From: Beta vulgaris subsp. vulgaris
Lineage: Eukaryota; Streptophyta; Magnoliopsida; Caryophyllales; Amaranthaceae
DNA length: 64,000 nt
Assembly (NCBI RefSeq): GCF_026745355.1
Contig: NC_079206.1
Location: 31,452,553 to 31,516,552 of the forward strand
Direction of reading: 5' to 3'
The notes beneath the pieces are model-generated. The model made no database searches and was not told where the DNA came from. It was given only the letters and a program-made list of their open reading frames with translations. Shown here piece after piece: positions 34,114 to 43,989 of this stretch (positions are counted from its first letter, which is position 1; each line of letters starts with the position of its first letter). The translations under genes and the position numbers were made by a program.

Positions 34114-35118
34114 GGCATCTTGACAAATTGTAATCTTCTCTCAATGCATTACAATGAAAAAAGTAGAATGTATACATGTACCTTGACTATCCGTCAAGCA
34201 AAATTCATATAATACAGCTCTACTTCTCTATGACTCTGTTTGATTTATTTGCTTAAGTTATATACTATCGTCCAAAGCTAACAAACACAGAGCAGCAAAA
34301 AATACACCTTCATTAGGAGATCGGCTGAACATGTTATCATCCTAAAATGGATAATTACATAAATTGGCCGCTTGTTTACTTAAAGAGTTAAACATCTCCT
34401 AAACAAGGTCGGCTGGAATTAGGACGCCTTAGTAAAGGTATCCTACCTTCCGTCCAAAAGCCAAAAACTTAGAAATAACAACCTTAGTAAAGGAACAAAT
34501 TATTTCATAATTTAACAAAGATGGACGGGTTGCAATCACTCTCATAAGAACGTCCAAGTTATTTAGAAATTATGGCCTTCTCTCCTTCTTGAACAAAGGA
34601 AGGTTATCAAAACCTCCTCGTCCAAGAAGGGGGGCATATAGGGGCATAATTTATAGATGACCAAGTCTTTGTCCAATGACGAATAATTATCCAGATTCAG
34701 ACTGAACTAGTTATTAACTTACAAGTTTATAAACTCACACGTTTTGGCACAACCTGACTCCTACTCGTCCAGAAAAGAACTAATGGTTCAGACGAAGTAG
34801 GTTATGACGAATTGCTTTCATGCTTGTGCATTAAAGCCTAGGCAATTGATAAATGCCTTAATACATTCGGCCAAAGGAGCTTAGGGGATCGTCTGAAGTA
34901 TGTTAAGACAAATTGCTTTTGTACTTGGCATAAATATTCAATCATGAAACAAGGCGTCTTTTGCATTAAAGTATAAAGCATTGGAAATTGAAAAAGATAA
35001 CTTTTCATAGTTAGAAGAAAGGATTACAAGCTAATTTAAAAGCTAGATTACAACCTAATCTAAAGCAAAAGTACAAAAAATTACAAGTGGCCTGCGACCA
35101 AAATTGAAAGCGGAGAAG
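34114..35118. other. Tat Gypsy spacer between integrase and antisense gene
   Basis: AT-rich non-coding DNA with recurrent CGTCC/GGACG words. Probably holds the 3' UTR of the antisense gene and that of gag-pol; no clear terminator or long frame. Confidence 0.5.
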
Positions 35119-35724
35119 CTAAGCGTCAGGAAGGGTGTTATTCTCTTTGTCCTGGGCCTCAACATCATCTTCTTCTTCTTCGTCTTCGGAAGACTTGGAA
35201 GACGGGGGCTCTTCCCCTTTGATGTTGGCTCTGTGCAGGCTTACTTGAAATTCCAGTCGGCGAGCATACCTGGGGATATCCTCCTCCTCGGCCATCATTC
35301 CAAAGGCCTGCACAGCCCAGTCCTTCGAAGTGTCAATGATGGTATTCATGGCCTCCTTGGCCGCATCCACCGTGGTCATGACCTCGGCTCTTAAGGCTTG
35401 GTTTTTTACCCTAAGGACGAGATTTTCTTTGAAAAAATCTGCGGCCATCAGCATGGCCGAGTTTCTCTCGTCCTTGAAAGAGCGTTCCGAAGCAGCCTTC
35501 TCGTCCAACAGCTCCGTCAGCCGAAGGAGGTAGGTTTTGTTTTGGGACTCCAGCTCAGCTGACCGCATTTCCCAAGCCAGCTTGGATTGTTGGTGCAGCA
35601 CCTCTTGCTCGGCCATGGAATACTGAGGATGGTCCGCGGCCTTGGTCACATCCTGGACGAGCTGCTTGTTTTCTTTTCTAAGCGCCCTCGCCCAGTCCTT
35701 AGTTATCATGTTGCGAGCAAAGAG
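35119..35724 (-). CDS. Antisense Tat gene, exon 6: coiled coil with acidic tail
   Basis: About 200 codons, acceptor CTTTTTCAG just before 35724. LRKENKQLVQDV, then a long heptad-like Leu/Glu/Lys region (HQQSKLAWEMRSAELESQN, LTELLDEKAASERS), and a tail of Ser, Glu and Asp (SSEDEEEEDD) to the stop at 35119. The coiled coil suggests self-association. Nothing enzymatic is visible. Confidence 0.65.
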   Translation of the reverse strand, partial: LFARNMITKDWARALRKENKQLVQDVTKAADHPQYSMAEQEVLHQQSKLAWEMRSAELESQNKTYLLRLTELLDEKAASERSFKDERNSAMLMAADFFKENLVLRVKNQALRAEVMTTVDAAKEAMNTIIDTSKDWAVQAFGMMAEEEDIPRYARRLEFQVSLHRANIKGEEPPSSKSSEDEEEEDDVEAQDKENNTLPDA

Positions 35725-35826
35725 CTGAAAAAGGAAAAAGAAGATGATGTGTTAGGACGATTGTACAAACATAAAAATCTAACAAGTGGAAAAGGCAAGC
35801 GTCCAAAGAGAAAGAAAGGTGTACCT

Positions 35827-36090
35827 CGGCAGCAAGTTGAGACATGTAGCCTACATGTCCTGATGATGCTCCCCTCAACCCCTTGATGTAAGGTTTAGGG
35901 AAGCATTTGAAAAGCTCCAGCTTGAGCTTCTCGCGGTCAGCCGATGACATCTTTCTAAAGGCAGCGGAAGATTCATCGTCTGAAAGGATGGGAGAGCCGT
36001 CAGGGGCTGTCCCTTCCCTTTATCTGAAAGATTAGACTCATCAATATTTCTGATTGGAATAACCACGGCCTGTTTGTTGGACGGACTCAT
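35827..36090 (-). CDS. Antisense Tat gene, exon 5 region
   Basis: Contains MSPSNKQAVVIPIRN and, after a probable one-base slip near 36012, DDESSAAFRKMSSADREK and KCFPKPYIKGLRGASSGHVG, ending at a donor GAG|GTACAC (35826). The exact acceptor is not certain. Confidence 0.5.
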
Positions 36091-36142
36091 CGGACGCCCG
36101 CCACCCGCAGTGTTCTAACTATATTTGAGTAATAAGACTCAC

Positions 36143-36521
36143 CAGAAGAACGGGAGGCCGTCCTATAAGCCTCCGGCATCTGCCCTACCAGTTTGGCAAC
36201 TGGCCCAGTAAAAGCAGACCCGTCCAAAGCCGTGTCCGGCTGATAGGGTTTAACCTCGGATCCGTCCACTAGAGCAACCGTCTCAGGCTGCTCAGATTGA
36301 TCAATAGGGCCGGTGTAGGTAACCAAAGCCCTCTCCTCGACGGTTGGAGGAGCATCCTCGGCCGGGATGACTATTTCGACTTTGGGAATCGACCGAGAAG
36401 GTTTCTTCTTCTTGGCCATGAAGCCTTTGGATTTTTCGGGTGGAGGAGCGTCGCCAGTTGCGGCTAGCCTCTTCTTAGGCACCGTTTTTTCCGCCAACGC
36501 TTTGGACATTGGGGCATTTTT
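36143..36521 (-). CDS. Antisense Tat gene, exon 4
   Basis: Acceptor TTTTTTTAG|AA next to 36521 and donor CTG|GTGAGT at 36142. Codes for a basic start (KTVPKKRLAATGD, MAKKKKPSRS), then a hydrophobic-acidic linker with ALVTYTGPIDQSEQPE. The raw frame runs on to 36087, past the donor. Confidence 0.6.
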
Positions 36522-36599
36522 CTAAAAAAACAAAGGATAAAGGAATCAGAAGAAGTTGGGGCTCGTCCTGAAGTTATCTCAAAATGCTCTGTTTCTCAA

Positions 36600-37110
36600 A
36601 GAAGCAAGGCGTCAGAAAATTATCAGGACGATCTGCTCCTCAAGGAAGCAAGGCGTCCAGAACAAAGTCAGGACGATTTGCTCTTCGAAGAAGCAAGGCG
36701 TCCAAGTTAAAATTAGGACGATCTGCTCTTCGAGGAAGCAAGGCGTCCAGAACAAAGTCAGGACGGTTTGCTCTTCGAAGAAGCAAGGCGTCCAAGTTAA
36801 AATTAGGACGATCTGCTCTTCGAGGAAGCAAGGCGTCCGAATATTATCAGGACAATCTGCTCTTTGAGGAAGCAAAGCGTCCAGAAGAAAGTCAGGACGG
36901 TTTGCTCTTTGAAGAAGCAAGGCGTCCAAGTTAAAATTAGGACGATCTGCTCCTTGAAGAAACCAGGCGTCCAGAATGGAGTTAGGACGGCCTGCTTCAG
37001 GGAGAACAAGTTCGTCCAGCCATCAACCAAAGACGCTCTGCCCTTTGACGAAGGAAAGCGTTCAGGAAAATTTATGACGCTTTGCTCCATAAAGAGCGAA
37101 CTCGTCCAAA
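36600..37110. repeat. 45-bp tandem repeat in intron 3 of the antisense Tat gene
   Basis: About eleven units of 45 bp, each beginning GGACGATCTGCTCTTCGAGG and carrying GGCGTCC about 27 bases in. GGACG and CGTCC within a unit can pair, with an imperfect inner stem. Two unit types alternate (tails agaacaaagtca and aagttaaaatta), giving a 90-bp dimer. The last three units (from about 36985) are diverged. Because 45 is a multiple of 3, the array is open in several frames on both strands; those frames are not genes. Confidence 0.9.
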
Positions 37111-37168
37111 GTCAGCAGTGGACGTTTCAAAAAAAAAAGAAAAAAAAAAGAGAAGAAAAAAGTTGTAC

Positions 37169-37275
37169 CAGTGTGTCTGCTCTTTTTTCAGCACCGGTCT
37201 TGCTGAACTCCTTCCAGAGGGAGTCTGTGAACTTGGACGCACTCATGTCTCCCTTCCAAGACTTTCTTAGTTTCG
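37169..37275 (-). CDS. Antisense Tat gene, exon 3 (short)
   Basis: Codes for AKLRKSWKGDMSASKFTDSL and WKEFSKTGAEKRADTL, ending at donor CTG|GTACAAC (37168). Acceptor most likely CCAAG|GC near 37276. The following intron (36522-37168) is the one filled by the 45-bp repeat. Confidence 0.55.
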
Positions 37276-37365
37276 CCTTGGCCGAATTTGCATGAGAAGA
37301 GAAAGCATGGTGAAATTCTCAAACTTAGGACGAAGGGGTTTACTTAGAGTTTTTAAAGGGTATAC

Positions 37366-38392
37366 CTCTATCCGCGACCGGCCTCAACCCGGCCGCGACC
37401 AAGAAATCATCGCTGTAAAACATCTCCTTGAAAGGGATCCAGTTGGACGGACCCTTAAAGGAGATGTCATTGATGGAATACGCTGAAATCTTAAAATATT
37501 CCATCAATTCCTCAGCCGAGCTGTTCTCCAGCTCCAGAAAGGAAGCTGTTCGTCCAGTGTTGGTAGTGCTCCGGCTAGTAAAGCGATACCGTCTGGCTAC
37601 CGCCTCGTTCGGAGCTTGGACGAACAAGAACTCGGCTTTCCAAGCATGCATCTTGGATGTCTTGTCCCAAGACATCATATAGCATTGCCGATTGCAAACG
37701 CTAACCCAAGCCCCATTAACAGTTTTGGGGACCTTGGAGGCATAGTGCATTTGTGAGAAGGCCGCCATGGACGGGTTGACGCCCTTAAACTCACAGACGG
37801 CTATAAAAGTTAGAATGTTTTGCCATGAATTTGGGGCAAGTTGAATGAGTCCTATGTTGTAGTAATAAAGAAGTCGAGTGATAAAGGGATGAAGAGGAAA
37901 ACGCAGTCCGACATCTAAAGCCAGACGATAGACAGCGAAATGGCCGGCAGGAGCACTAAGTATAGTGTCCTCCCGGCCAGGTAGAACAAACCGATACCCC
38001 GGCATGGGTGTGGCCGAAGAAAGGTGGTCAAGATGGCGACCTACTCGTCCTAGCCAGCCACTTTCGGCCAGGATGTATCTAGGGTCAGACAAGGGGCCAA
38101 GGCGCCGCCTTATCTCAGAAGAGGTGGTGGATGGCTCGTCTGAGTCGCTACCGGCCGCAGAAGAGGTTTCGGCCTCATTCGACTCATCTGAGGCTGCCCT
38201 TGCATTTGACGTGTTAGGCTCTAGAGAGCCTTGAACTTCAGATTCCTCCTGGACGAGGACAGGAGATGGGCTTGGGTTGGCAGGACGAGCGCTCTGGACT
38301 TCTCGCTCTCCATCAGCGGGAATCCGTCCAGTTGATGCTTCCTTTTCTGAGCTAGAGGCCGGCATGTTAACCCCTCTTCTGATACGAGCCGT
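37366..38392 (-). CDS. Antisense Tat gene, exon 2: Transposase_28-like domain
   Basis: An open frame of about 340 codons. Ser/Glu-rich start (MPASSSEKEAS at 38365, open further upstream), then GLRFPLHPFITRLLYYYNIG, PNSWQNILTFIAVCEFKGV, AFSQMHYASKV and GWVSVCN-like WVSVCNRQCYMMSWD. This pattern is the plant 'putative gypsy type transposon' domain (PF04195). No catalytic site is known for it. Donor at GAG|GTATAC, 37365. Confidence 0.75.
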
Positions 38393-38431
38393 CTGCTTGA
38401 CGCGCGCCAGATTACCCTACACAGGTAAAGA

Positions 38432-38593
38432 CTAGGTCGTCTGACTATGCCGTCCATGGCTAAAGAAAAAGGATGCATGTCCGGCCGAGATAGGTCCAAC
38501 TCTAGAAGATGCCGAGGAAGTCAGGCCCTCTGTTCTAGGGTTAGCACCAACCCTTGAGCGGCCGGTATTGTTCGATGAAGAGGACGAATCCAT
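38432..38593 (-). CDS. Antisense Tat gene, exon 1
   Basis: I chose the ATG at 38593 because a Ser-rich start (MDSSSSSNNTGRSRVG) is usual for this family and upstream codons look like untranslated leader. The frame ends at 38432 without an obvious donor in phase with exon 2, so either the intron is very short or the frame is shifted. Confidence 0.45.
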   Translation of the reverse strand: MDSSSSSNNTGRSRVGANPRTEGLTSSASSRVGPISAGHASFFFSHGRHSQTT

Positions 38594-39001
38594 TTTCTTA
38601 AAATATGCTTGAAAATATAAAGGAAATGAATGAAGAAATACCTGTAGATGAAAGCTCGGACGAATGTCAAAGACGAGTTGAAATCTCGGACGAGCGGAGT
38701 AGCAGTTTGCAACAGCTTGGACGGAAGTAAATCCTCTCTCTAAAAAACTCAGTAAAAATTGCAGAGTCTCTCTCTCTAGAAAATTTCTCAGCAATGTTAA
38801 AATGATTCCAGAAACGACAAGGTCACATATTCATAGAGGGGTGAAAATGACCCCCCCATCCGGTAAAAGTAATCGTTGCCCTTAGGGGTTGACCTGTGGA
38901 GACCGACAAAATGGCGCCTCTTTTTTGAAAAAGAAGATAGCAGTTCCAGGTCGGTTAAAAGAAGAAGATCAACCGTCTTGGCGCCTAATAGGTAACTCCC
39001 T
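38594..39001. other. Tat Gypsy region between antisense gene and 3' LTR
   Basis: Presumably the 5' leader and promoter of the antisense gene. On the minus strand CTATGAATATG (38823-38833) is a weak TATA-like word. The frames at 38521-38794 and 38797-39015 have no recognisable content. Confidence 0.35.
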
Positions 39002-39016
39002 CTTTTAAGGGGCAAA
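39002..39016 (+). other. Tat Gypsy polypurine tract
   Basis: cttttaaggggcaaa, next to the 3' LTR start; purine-rich AAGGGGCAAA is the likely plus-strand primer. Confidence 0.65.
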
Positions 39017-39646
39017 TGTTGTAGCCTAAAAATCAGCGGCTACCCTTATGACACATGGCACTACTTCAGCCCTACATGTGACATTCGTTTAGGCCAAGAA
39101 AAGTACAAAGGCCTGCAGGTTTTATGGGCAAAAGTACACTTTTCTGAGGAAAAGGTGTACTGAAAAGCTCCCTTGTGACCCTAGAATTGTACTTAGGCCC
39201 AATGAAGTAAAGCCTGATCCAGCTAAAGGGTAAAGTGTATTGACCAATCAGCACTTGTCACGTGTCCTGATACTATTGCTTAGCCAATCAGATGCTCTCA
39301 AATTAGGGTGACATCAAGGTACAGCAGTCATTTCAAACAGTATAAATAGTCCTTGAAATCAGGGGAAAGGTACGCTTTTTCAGAGCATAGTACTGTTATT
39401 TTGCCATAAATTCTCTCTCTCTCTCTCTACTTTGTCTCTCTAAAAGTTCCTTTATATCCCTGATATCTGACTTAAGCATCGGAGGGGGAAATACCACCCA
39501 AACCTCCAGGGTGGGTCCCTTTTTGCAGGTTGCTGGTCAGAAGTTTGCACCGGGATTCGAGCTAATCATTGTTGCACAAGTCTCCAAAATAAGAATCCGA
39601 AGTTGGGAGTTGTTGTATTAGTTTACTAGTTTCATACTAGGTAACA
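39017..39646 (+). repeat. Tat Gypsy 3' LTR
   Basis: 630 bp, TGTTGTAGCC to GTAACA, close to the 5' copy with a few substitutions and short indels in the CT repeat. TATA box at 39341-39348. The frame at 39072-39254 is a shadow. Confidence 0.94.
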
Positions 39647-39651
39647 GGACC

Positions 39652-40807
39652 TTCTCTGTTCCTCTAGGAACTTGTTCCCCCTGAACAAGTGACTTTCTCT
39701 CTTGACTTCACTCGAAGTCTTTCTTTTCTCTTTCTTTTTTTCTCGAAATGATTACAGATTTTGTCACACAACCCAATCTCTAATACAGAGTATGATAATG
39801 AAAGAAGAGATAAAACCGAAAACACTTTCACTGAAAAAAATTACAATAAAATTCTGAAAGCTTTACTATTAAATTCGTTACACACAATTATTTGTAGATA
39901 ACAAATTTCCCATGATCTTCTCCACGAACATAGTGGGAGCTGAATTTTAGCCTCACTTCATTCACATCCTAGTCGTTTGCGAATCAGTTGGGAGTTATGC
40001 GTTGGTTCTGAATCTTCAGCCATTATCACACGCCTTAGAAGTAGAGATGATCATGGGCCGGGCCGCGGCCAAAAAAAAAATTGCCCAATGGTCGGGCCGG
40101 ACCTGAATTCGGGCCGAATTTTCGTGTCTAAAGCCCGCTATTTCGGGCCTAAATTAGCGGGCTTTTGCGGGCCAAAACGGGCCGGGCCAAAAAATAGACT
40201 AAAAAGTCATTTTTTGCTTGCCCAAAGCCCGCCCAAAGACAAAAAAAAATCCGAGCGGGCCGGGCCCGGTCCGCGGGCCTAAAAATTCTGCCCAAAACCC
40301 GGCCAAAAAGCGGGGTCGGGCCAAAATGATCACCTCTACTTAGAAGTAGGTGGGCTGTTGTGGGTTGTTGTAGTTCCTAAAATCTAGGAACTACTTCAAC
40401 ATCCCTCCTTTTCAGGTGCTGCAAGTTAGTGCCTTCGAACGCTCCTCATCAAATAACCACTTTCATTGCTGCGCACAAACTAACTTTCAAGAGCATCATG
40501 GAATCATATAATTTCACAAATTTACGTCCATAAAATAAATCATTTGTCACAAACACAAATAAAGTTAACAACATAATTTTTGATTAACCTCCTAATCAAT
40601 TCTCCATAAGTTAGTAAACATGATATTTGTGATATAAAAAATAAACCTAAGAGAAAATAACAAATCAAGATTATAAGATAAAATAAAACTAAAACAAATA
40701 AACCTAATAACACGAAATAAAATAAATAAATCTAATAACACACGAAATCAAAGAAACTAAGTTAATCAAAGATAATCATTTGTCATCATCAAAATAGTGA
40801 AACAACA
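39652..40807 (-). repeat. SIRE Copia 5' LTR, second part
   Basis: Continues the LTR interrupted at 15140 and ends GAAACAACA at 40807, followed by the GACCG duplication. Interrupted by the hAT MITE at 40042-40338. Confidence 0.93.
40042..40338. mobile_element. hAT MITE in the SIRE LTR (297 bp)
   Basis: Starts TAGAGATGATCATGGGCCGG, ends GGCCAAAATGATCACCTCTA, flanked by a perfect 8-bp duplication CTTAGAAG (40034-40041 and 40339-40346). Terminal repeats match over about 13 bases with one mismatch; interior rich in GGGCCGGGCC. The empty site is visible in the other SIRE LTR near 6209. Confidence 0.95.
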
Positions 40808-40812
40808 GACCG

Positions 40813-40856
40813 GATCACTAATTGGGAGCAATCGGATCGGTTTTTCTAAACAGCCC
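40813..40856. mobile_element. hAT-like repeat end right of the SIRE element
   Basis: Ends ggtttttctaaacagcccta, whose reverse complement TAGGGCTGTTTAG resembles a hAT terminus. It is the continuation of the AT-rich repeat at 5400-5512 across the GACCG insertion site. Confidence 0.45.
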
Positions 40857-40999
40857 TACCCATAAAAAAATGTTTGTAAAACGTACTAGTTTCCTACCAA
40901 TTTTCCAACTATCTGTACAAATATATTAAAAGGCGTGCATAAACAAGAAAATGTGCCACGTGGCGCTCTCCCTAGGGATTTTAGTTCATGCAATCCATG

Positions 41000-41105
41000 T
41001 AAAGTAAAAAATTTAAAAATTGCATACTATAAGGTTTGATCTCGAGACCTCAAGTGCAAATACTAAAGTCTTAACCAGTAGGCTAAGTTGTATCTAGTAT
41101 TATTA
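41000..41105 (-). mobile_element. tRNA-derived SINE-like sequence
   Basis: On the minus strand TTAGCCTACTGGTTAAGAC (41068-41086) looks like a polymerase III A box and GGTCTCGAGATCAAACC (41033-41049) like a B box, about 20 bases apart in a degenerated tRNA-like context. There is no tRNA cloverleaf. The ends of the element are unclear. Confidence 0.5.
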
Positions 41106-42249
41106 TCATAAAGTGTTATATTGATAAATGAATTTTTTTCATACCCGGGGCATGACCCGGACCTAATAACTAGTTAATGACACAAAACATGCATTAACAA
41201 ACTTGAAAATGAGACATAAGAACATTTTTTTGAAATGGAGGAAGTACTATTTAATACAAAGTTTATGGCAATTTAAGGTAAATCAGTTCGTCTTGCAAGA
41301 GACCGCCTAATTATAAGTTATAATTAGGCAGGCCCAGGCCCAATACCATTTACCCATAGCGCCCATTAGCTTACAATCCATAAACCCAACCAAAAACAAA
41401 AATAAATGAAACTGTAAACGCCATTGATGCGTTTCAAAACCTCAAACTGCAAGCTCTCTCTTCTCTCTCTTCACTCTCTTCATTTCAGATTGGTTTTTGC
41501 CCAAAAATCGCTCATAAACACTCGAAAACTCACCAAATTTCATTCTCTTTGTTGTTTGTTGAAGAACACCAAAATTTCAGCTGGGTTTTTGCCCAAAAAT
41601 CGCCAAAAAAAGGCTCAAAAACGCTCCAAATTTCAAAGAAATTTCAATCTCTTTGTTGTTTGTTGAAGAACACCGAAAATTCAGTTGGATAATTGTTTCA
41701 AAAAGTTTAGTAAGCAATTTCGAGTTGATTTTTTATCTAAATTCAGTTTGTAGCTTAGATTCTTCAATAATTTGCATATGTGTGTTAAATTTGAGCAAAC
41801 TTAGGGTTTTGTTTGGTGGAAAATCACTTATAGAGTAAAATTTGAACTTAAATTCAGCTTAATTTGGTGGAAAATCAACTTATATTCAGTTTGTATCTTA
41901 GATTCTTCAATCTCTCAAATTCAGTTTGTATCTTAGTTTCTTCAATCTCTCAAATTATCTTTCTTGTTTGTTTATTTCCATCAATGTGTAACTTAATTGT
42001 TGTGGAAATACAGTAGATGATGTAGTTGGGGAGTGGAAAATTGCAAATGTTCATATGAATTGCTTACTGGAGCATTTGACATATAATTGTTGAGTAACAA
42101 ATGTACTATTGCAAAACATCAAAATTATTGTACTTCATGCTGCATCTTAATGGCATGAACAACATCCTCAAACTTCATGTTGCCCACTGCTGACTAGCTT
42201 GTGCACTACTTGACAATTAAAATGCACATGGGAGTTGAGTTAATTATTC

Positions 42250-42890
42250 TAGATTGCATATTACTATTCAGTTATTAATAACCACTTTAAGTCATTTAGT
42301 AACCAGTTTAGGTTGATTTGTGATAAGTTTCATTCCATCACTTTGCATATTATTATTCTAGCCAAGTTCCTATTTTGTTTTCTAAGTATCATTGTTTTAT
42401 GTTCAAACAATTTAAAGTATACTACAGGAAAGAAATCAACTGAATTAGCTAGTATTAGTGTATTTGTAACTACTTTAATTCATTTAGTAACCAGTTTAGG
42501 TTGATTTGTGATAAGTTTCATTCCATCACTTTGCATATTATTATTCTAGCCAAGTTCCTATTTTGTTTCTAAGTATCATTGTTTTATGTTCAAACAATTT
42601 AAAGTATACTAAAGGAAAGAAATCAACTGAATTAGCTAGTATTAGTGTATTTGTAACTACTTTAATTCATTTAGTAACCAGTTTAGGTTGATTTGTGATT
42701 AGTTTCATTCCATCACTTTGTATATTATTATTCTAGCCAAGTTCCTATTTTATTTTCTAAGTATCATTGTTTTATGTTCAAACAATTTAAAGTATACTAA
42801 AGGAAAGAAATCAACTAAATTAGCTAGTATTAGTGTATTTGTAACTACTTTAATTCATTTAGTAACCAGTTTAGGTTGATTTGTGATTAG
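42250..42890. repeat. Tandem repeat, unit about 187 bp, about 3.3 copies
   Basis: TTAGTAACCAGTTTAGGTTG recurs at about 42297, 42486, 42670 and 42857. Units are nearly identical, differing by small indels (for example tgttttctaag/tgtttctaag). Confidence 0.92.
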
Positions 42891-42936
42891 TTTAATTCAA
42901 TTATTCCATATTCATGTTTTTGTGTTTACTGCAGAC

Positions 42937-43164
42937 ATGCCCTCGTTTGACTTGGGTATACTTGGGCTCAACGACATACCCCTGCAGCCACCACAACAGA
43001 CACAAGCAGCTGACCCTAATCCAGCGTATTACAAAATCAAAAAGACGCCAAGACATTGCATTCCCTGTAGTTCTGGAAAAAAAAAGATCTCCAACGAAGA
43101 AGAAACCATCTCCAACAAACAAAAACAGTCTCCAACGAAGCAAAACCCCTCTGTGAAGGAATGA
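42937..43164 (+). CDS. Hypothetical 75-aa protein in the 3.9 kb TIR element
   Basis: Starts MPSFDLGILGLNDIPLQ, three bases after a good splice acceptor (TTTACTGCAG). Pro/Gln-rich middle, then Lys/Ser/Thr-rich tail. A CT-rich leader at 41450-41550 followed by a gt-rich stretch could be its first exon, with the tandem repeat lying in the intron. I do not recognise the protein. It could be a captured host exon. Confidence 0.3.
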   Translation: MPSFDLGILGLNDIPLQPPQQTQAADPNPAYYKIKKTPRHCIPCSSGKKKISNEEETISNKQKQSPTKQNPSVKE

Positions 43165-43985
43165 AGACTAGTAATAAGATCGTCTCCAAAAAAAGTAGTT
43201 TGAACCATTTTGTGACAATTACTTAGTTTGCATGCTTATGCGATGATTACTTAGTTATTACCAAAAAGGACAATTACATCTGGTTAGTTATTTTGCTGAA
43301 TGTGTAATCAAGTGTTTTTGTTTTGATACTCAAGTGTCTGTTAATCAGTAAGTCAGGTTATAATTCCAACTTATGTTAATCTGTAAGTTCGTTGTATTCT
43401 ATTAAGTGACTGTTATATGTCAACTAGAGACTATGATATGTCAATTAGTGACTACTAATGTTAATCAGTAAGTTGTACTTTAATCCATTTAATGTCCATT
43501 GAATGCTTGTTTAAATTAGTCACCTATTTTTCACTTGCTGAATACTTTAATTTTTACAATTATATTGGACCTAATTATTGGAAAAATAAATAAATGAGTA
43601 AAATAAGTATTTTAAGTCATCAAAAGACTAATTTAACTCCATTTAGGGGTTAATTTAAATTTGACTCCAATAAAATAGGTACTTCAATAAGAGACCATAA
43701 TATGCCAATTGGTGACTAGTTTAATCCCTTATGGGACTACGATAAAAAATTACAAAGCAGAAGGCTAATATAAATTCATTTGGTACCTAATTTAAACTAG
43801 TTGGTGACCACTTTACTATATTTACAAAATATTTAAGAAATGGAAAGAAAAAATATATTTCATTTACCATAATCACTAACAAAAATGTCAATCTGATAAC
43901 ATGTGTGGATTCCTCAATGTCAAAAAATTAATAACTGACCCACAAAAACATTCTGTCACCAACATAAATCATTTTGTGACCACTA
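43165..43985. other. Non-coding interior of the TIR element
   Basis: Many short words such as gttaatcagtaagt, tgactac and ttaattca recur, but no coding frame is seen. Confidence 0.4.
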
Positions 43986-43989
43986 TAAT

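Larger units (their letters stand above)
35119..38593 (-). pseudogene. Antisense multi-exon gene of the Tat/Retand element (Transposase_28-like)
   Basis: On the strand opposite to gag-pol, open pieces joined by good splice signals make a gene of about 850 codons. Proposed exons: 38593-38432 (start MDSSSSSNNTGRS); about 38392-37366 (donor GAG|GTATAC); about 37275-37169 (AKLRKSWKGDMSASKFTDSL); 36521-36143 (acceptor TTTTTTTAG, donor GTGAGT); about 36010-35827 (donor GAG|GTACAC); 35724-35119. The second exon matches plant 'putative gypsy type transposon' proteins (PF04195). The last is a coiled coil with an acidic tail. An indel near 36012 and an unclear first junction suggest decay. Tat-lineage elements are known to carry antisense ORFs of unknown role. 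Confidence 0.7.
15141..39646 (+). mobile_element. Tat/Retand-type Ty3-gypsy retrotransposon nested in SIRE LTR
   Basis: Two LTRs (15141-15764 and 39017-39646) start TGTTGTAGCC and end GTAACA, flanked by a perfect GGACC duplication (15136-15140 and 39647-39651). Order on the plus strand: LTR, primer site, gag, protease, RT, RNase H, a second (archaeal-type) RNase H, integrase, an antisense gene, polypurine tract, LTR. The second RNase H and the long 3' region with extra ORF mark the Tat lineage. About 12.0 kb without the Tekay nested in its gag. Pol is broken. Confidence 0.93.
5518..40807 (-). mobile_element. SIRE/Maximus-type Ty1-copia retrotransposon, split by nested insertions
   Basis: Copies of one LTR stand at 5518-6672 and 14870-15140 plus 39652-40807, in a minus-strand element flanked by a perfect 5-bp duplication GACCG (5513-5517 and 40808-40812). 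Reading right to left: 5' LTR, Met-tRNA primer site, gag with zinc knuckle, protease, integrase, reverse transcriptase, RNase H, an extra ORF, polypurine tract, 3' LTR. The order integrase before RT is Ty1-copia, and an extra ORF after pol is typical of SIRE-lineage elements. Without its nested guests the element is about 9.7 kb. Every ORF is broken, so it is dead. Confidence 0.93.

Noticed and set aside
36556..36934. Long open frames on both strands with ICSSRKQGV or DALLPRRADRP repeats
   Set aside because: They are translations of the 45-bp tandem repeat, which stays open because 45 is divisible by three.
41424..41838. Two frames with KNRQKKAQKRS and similar
   Set aside because: CT-rich leader DNA containing an internal direct repeat (tctctttgttgtttgttgaagaacacc); looks untranslated.
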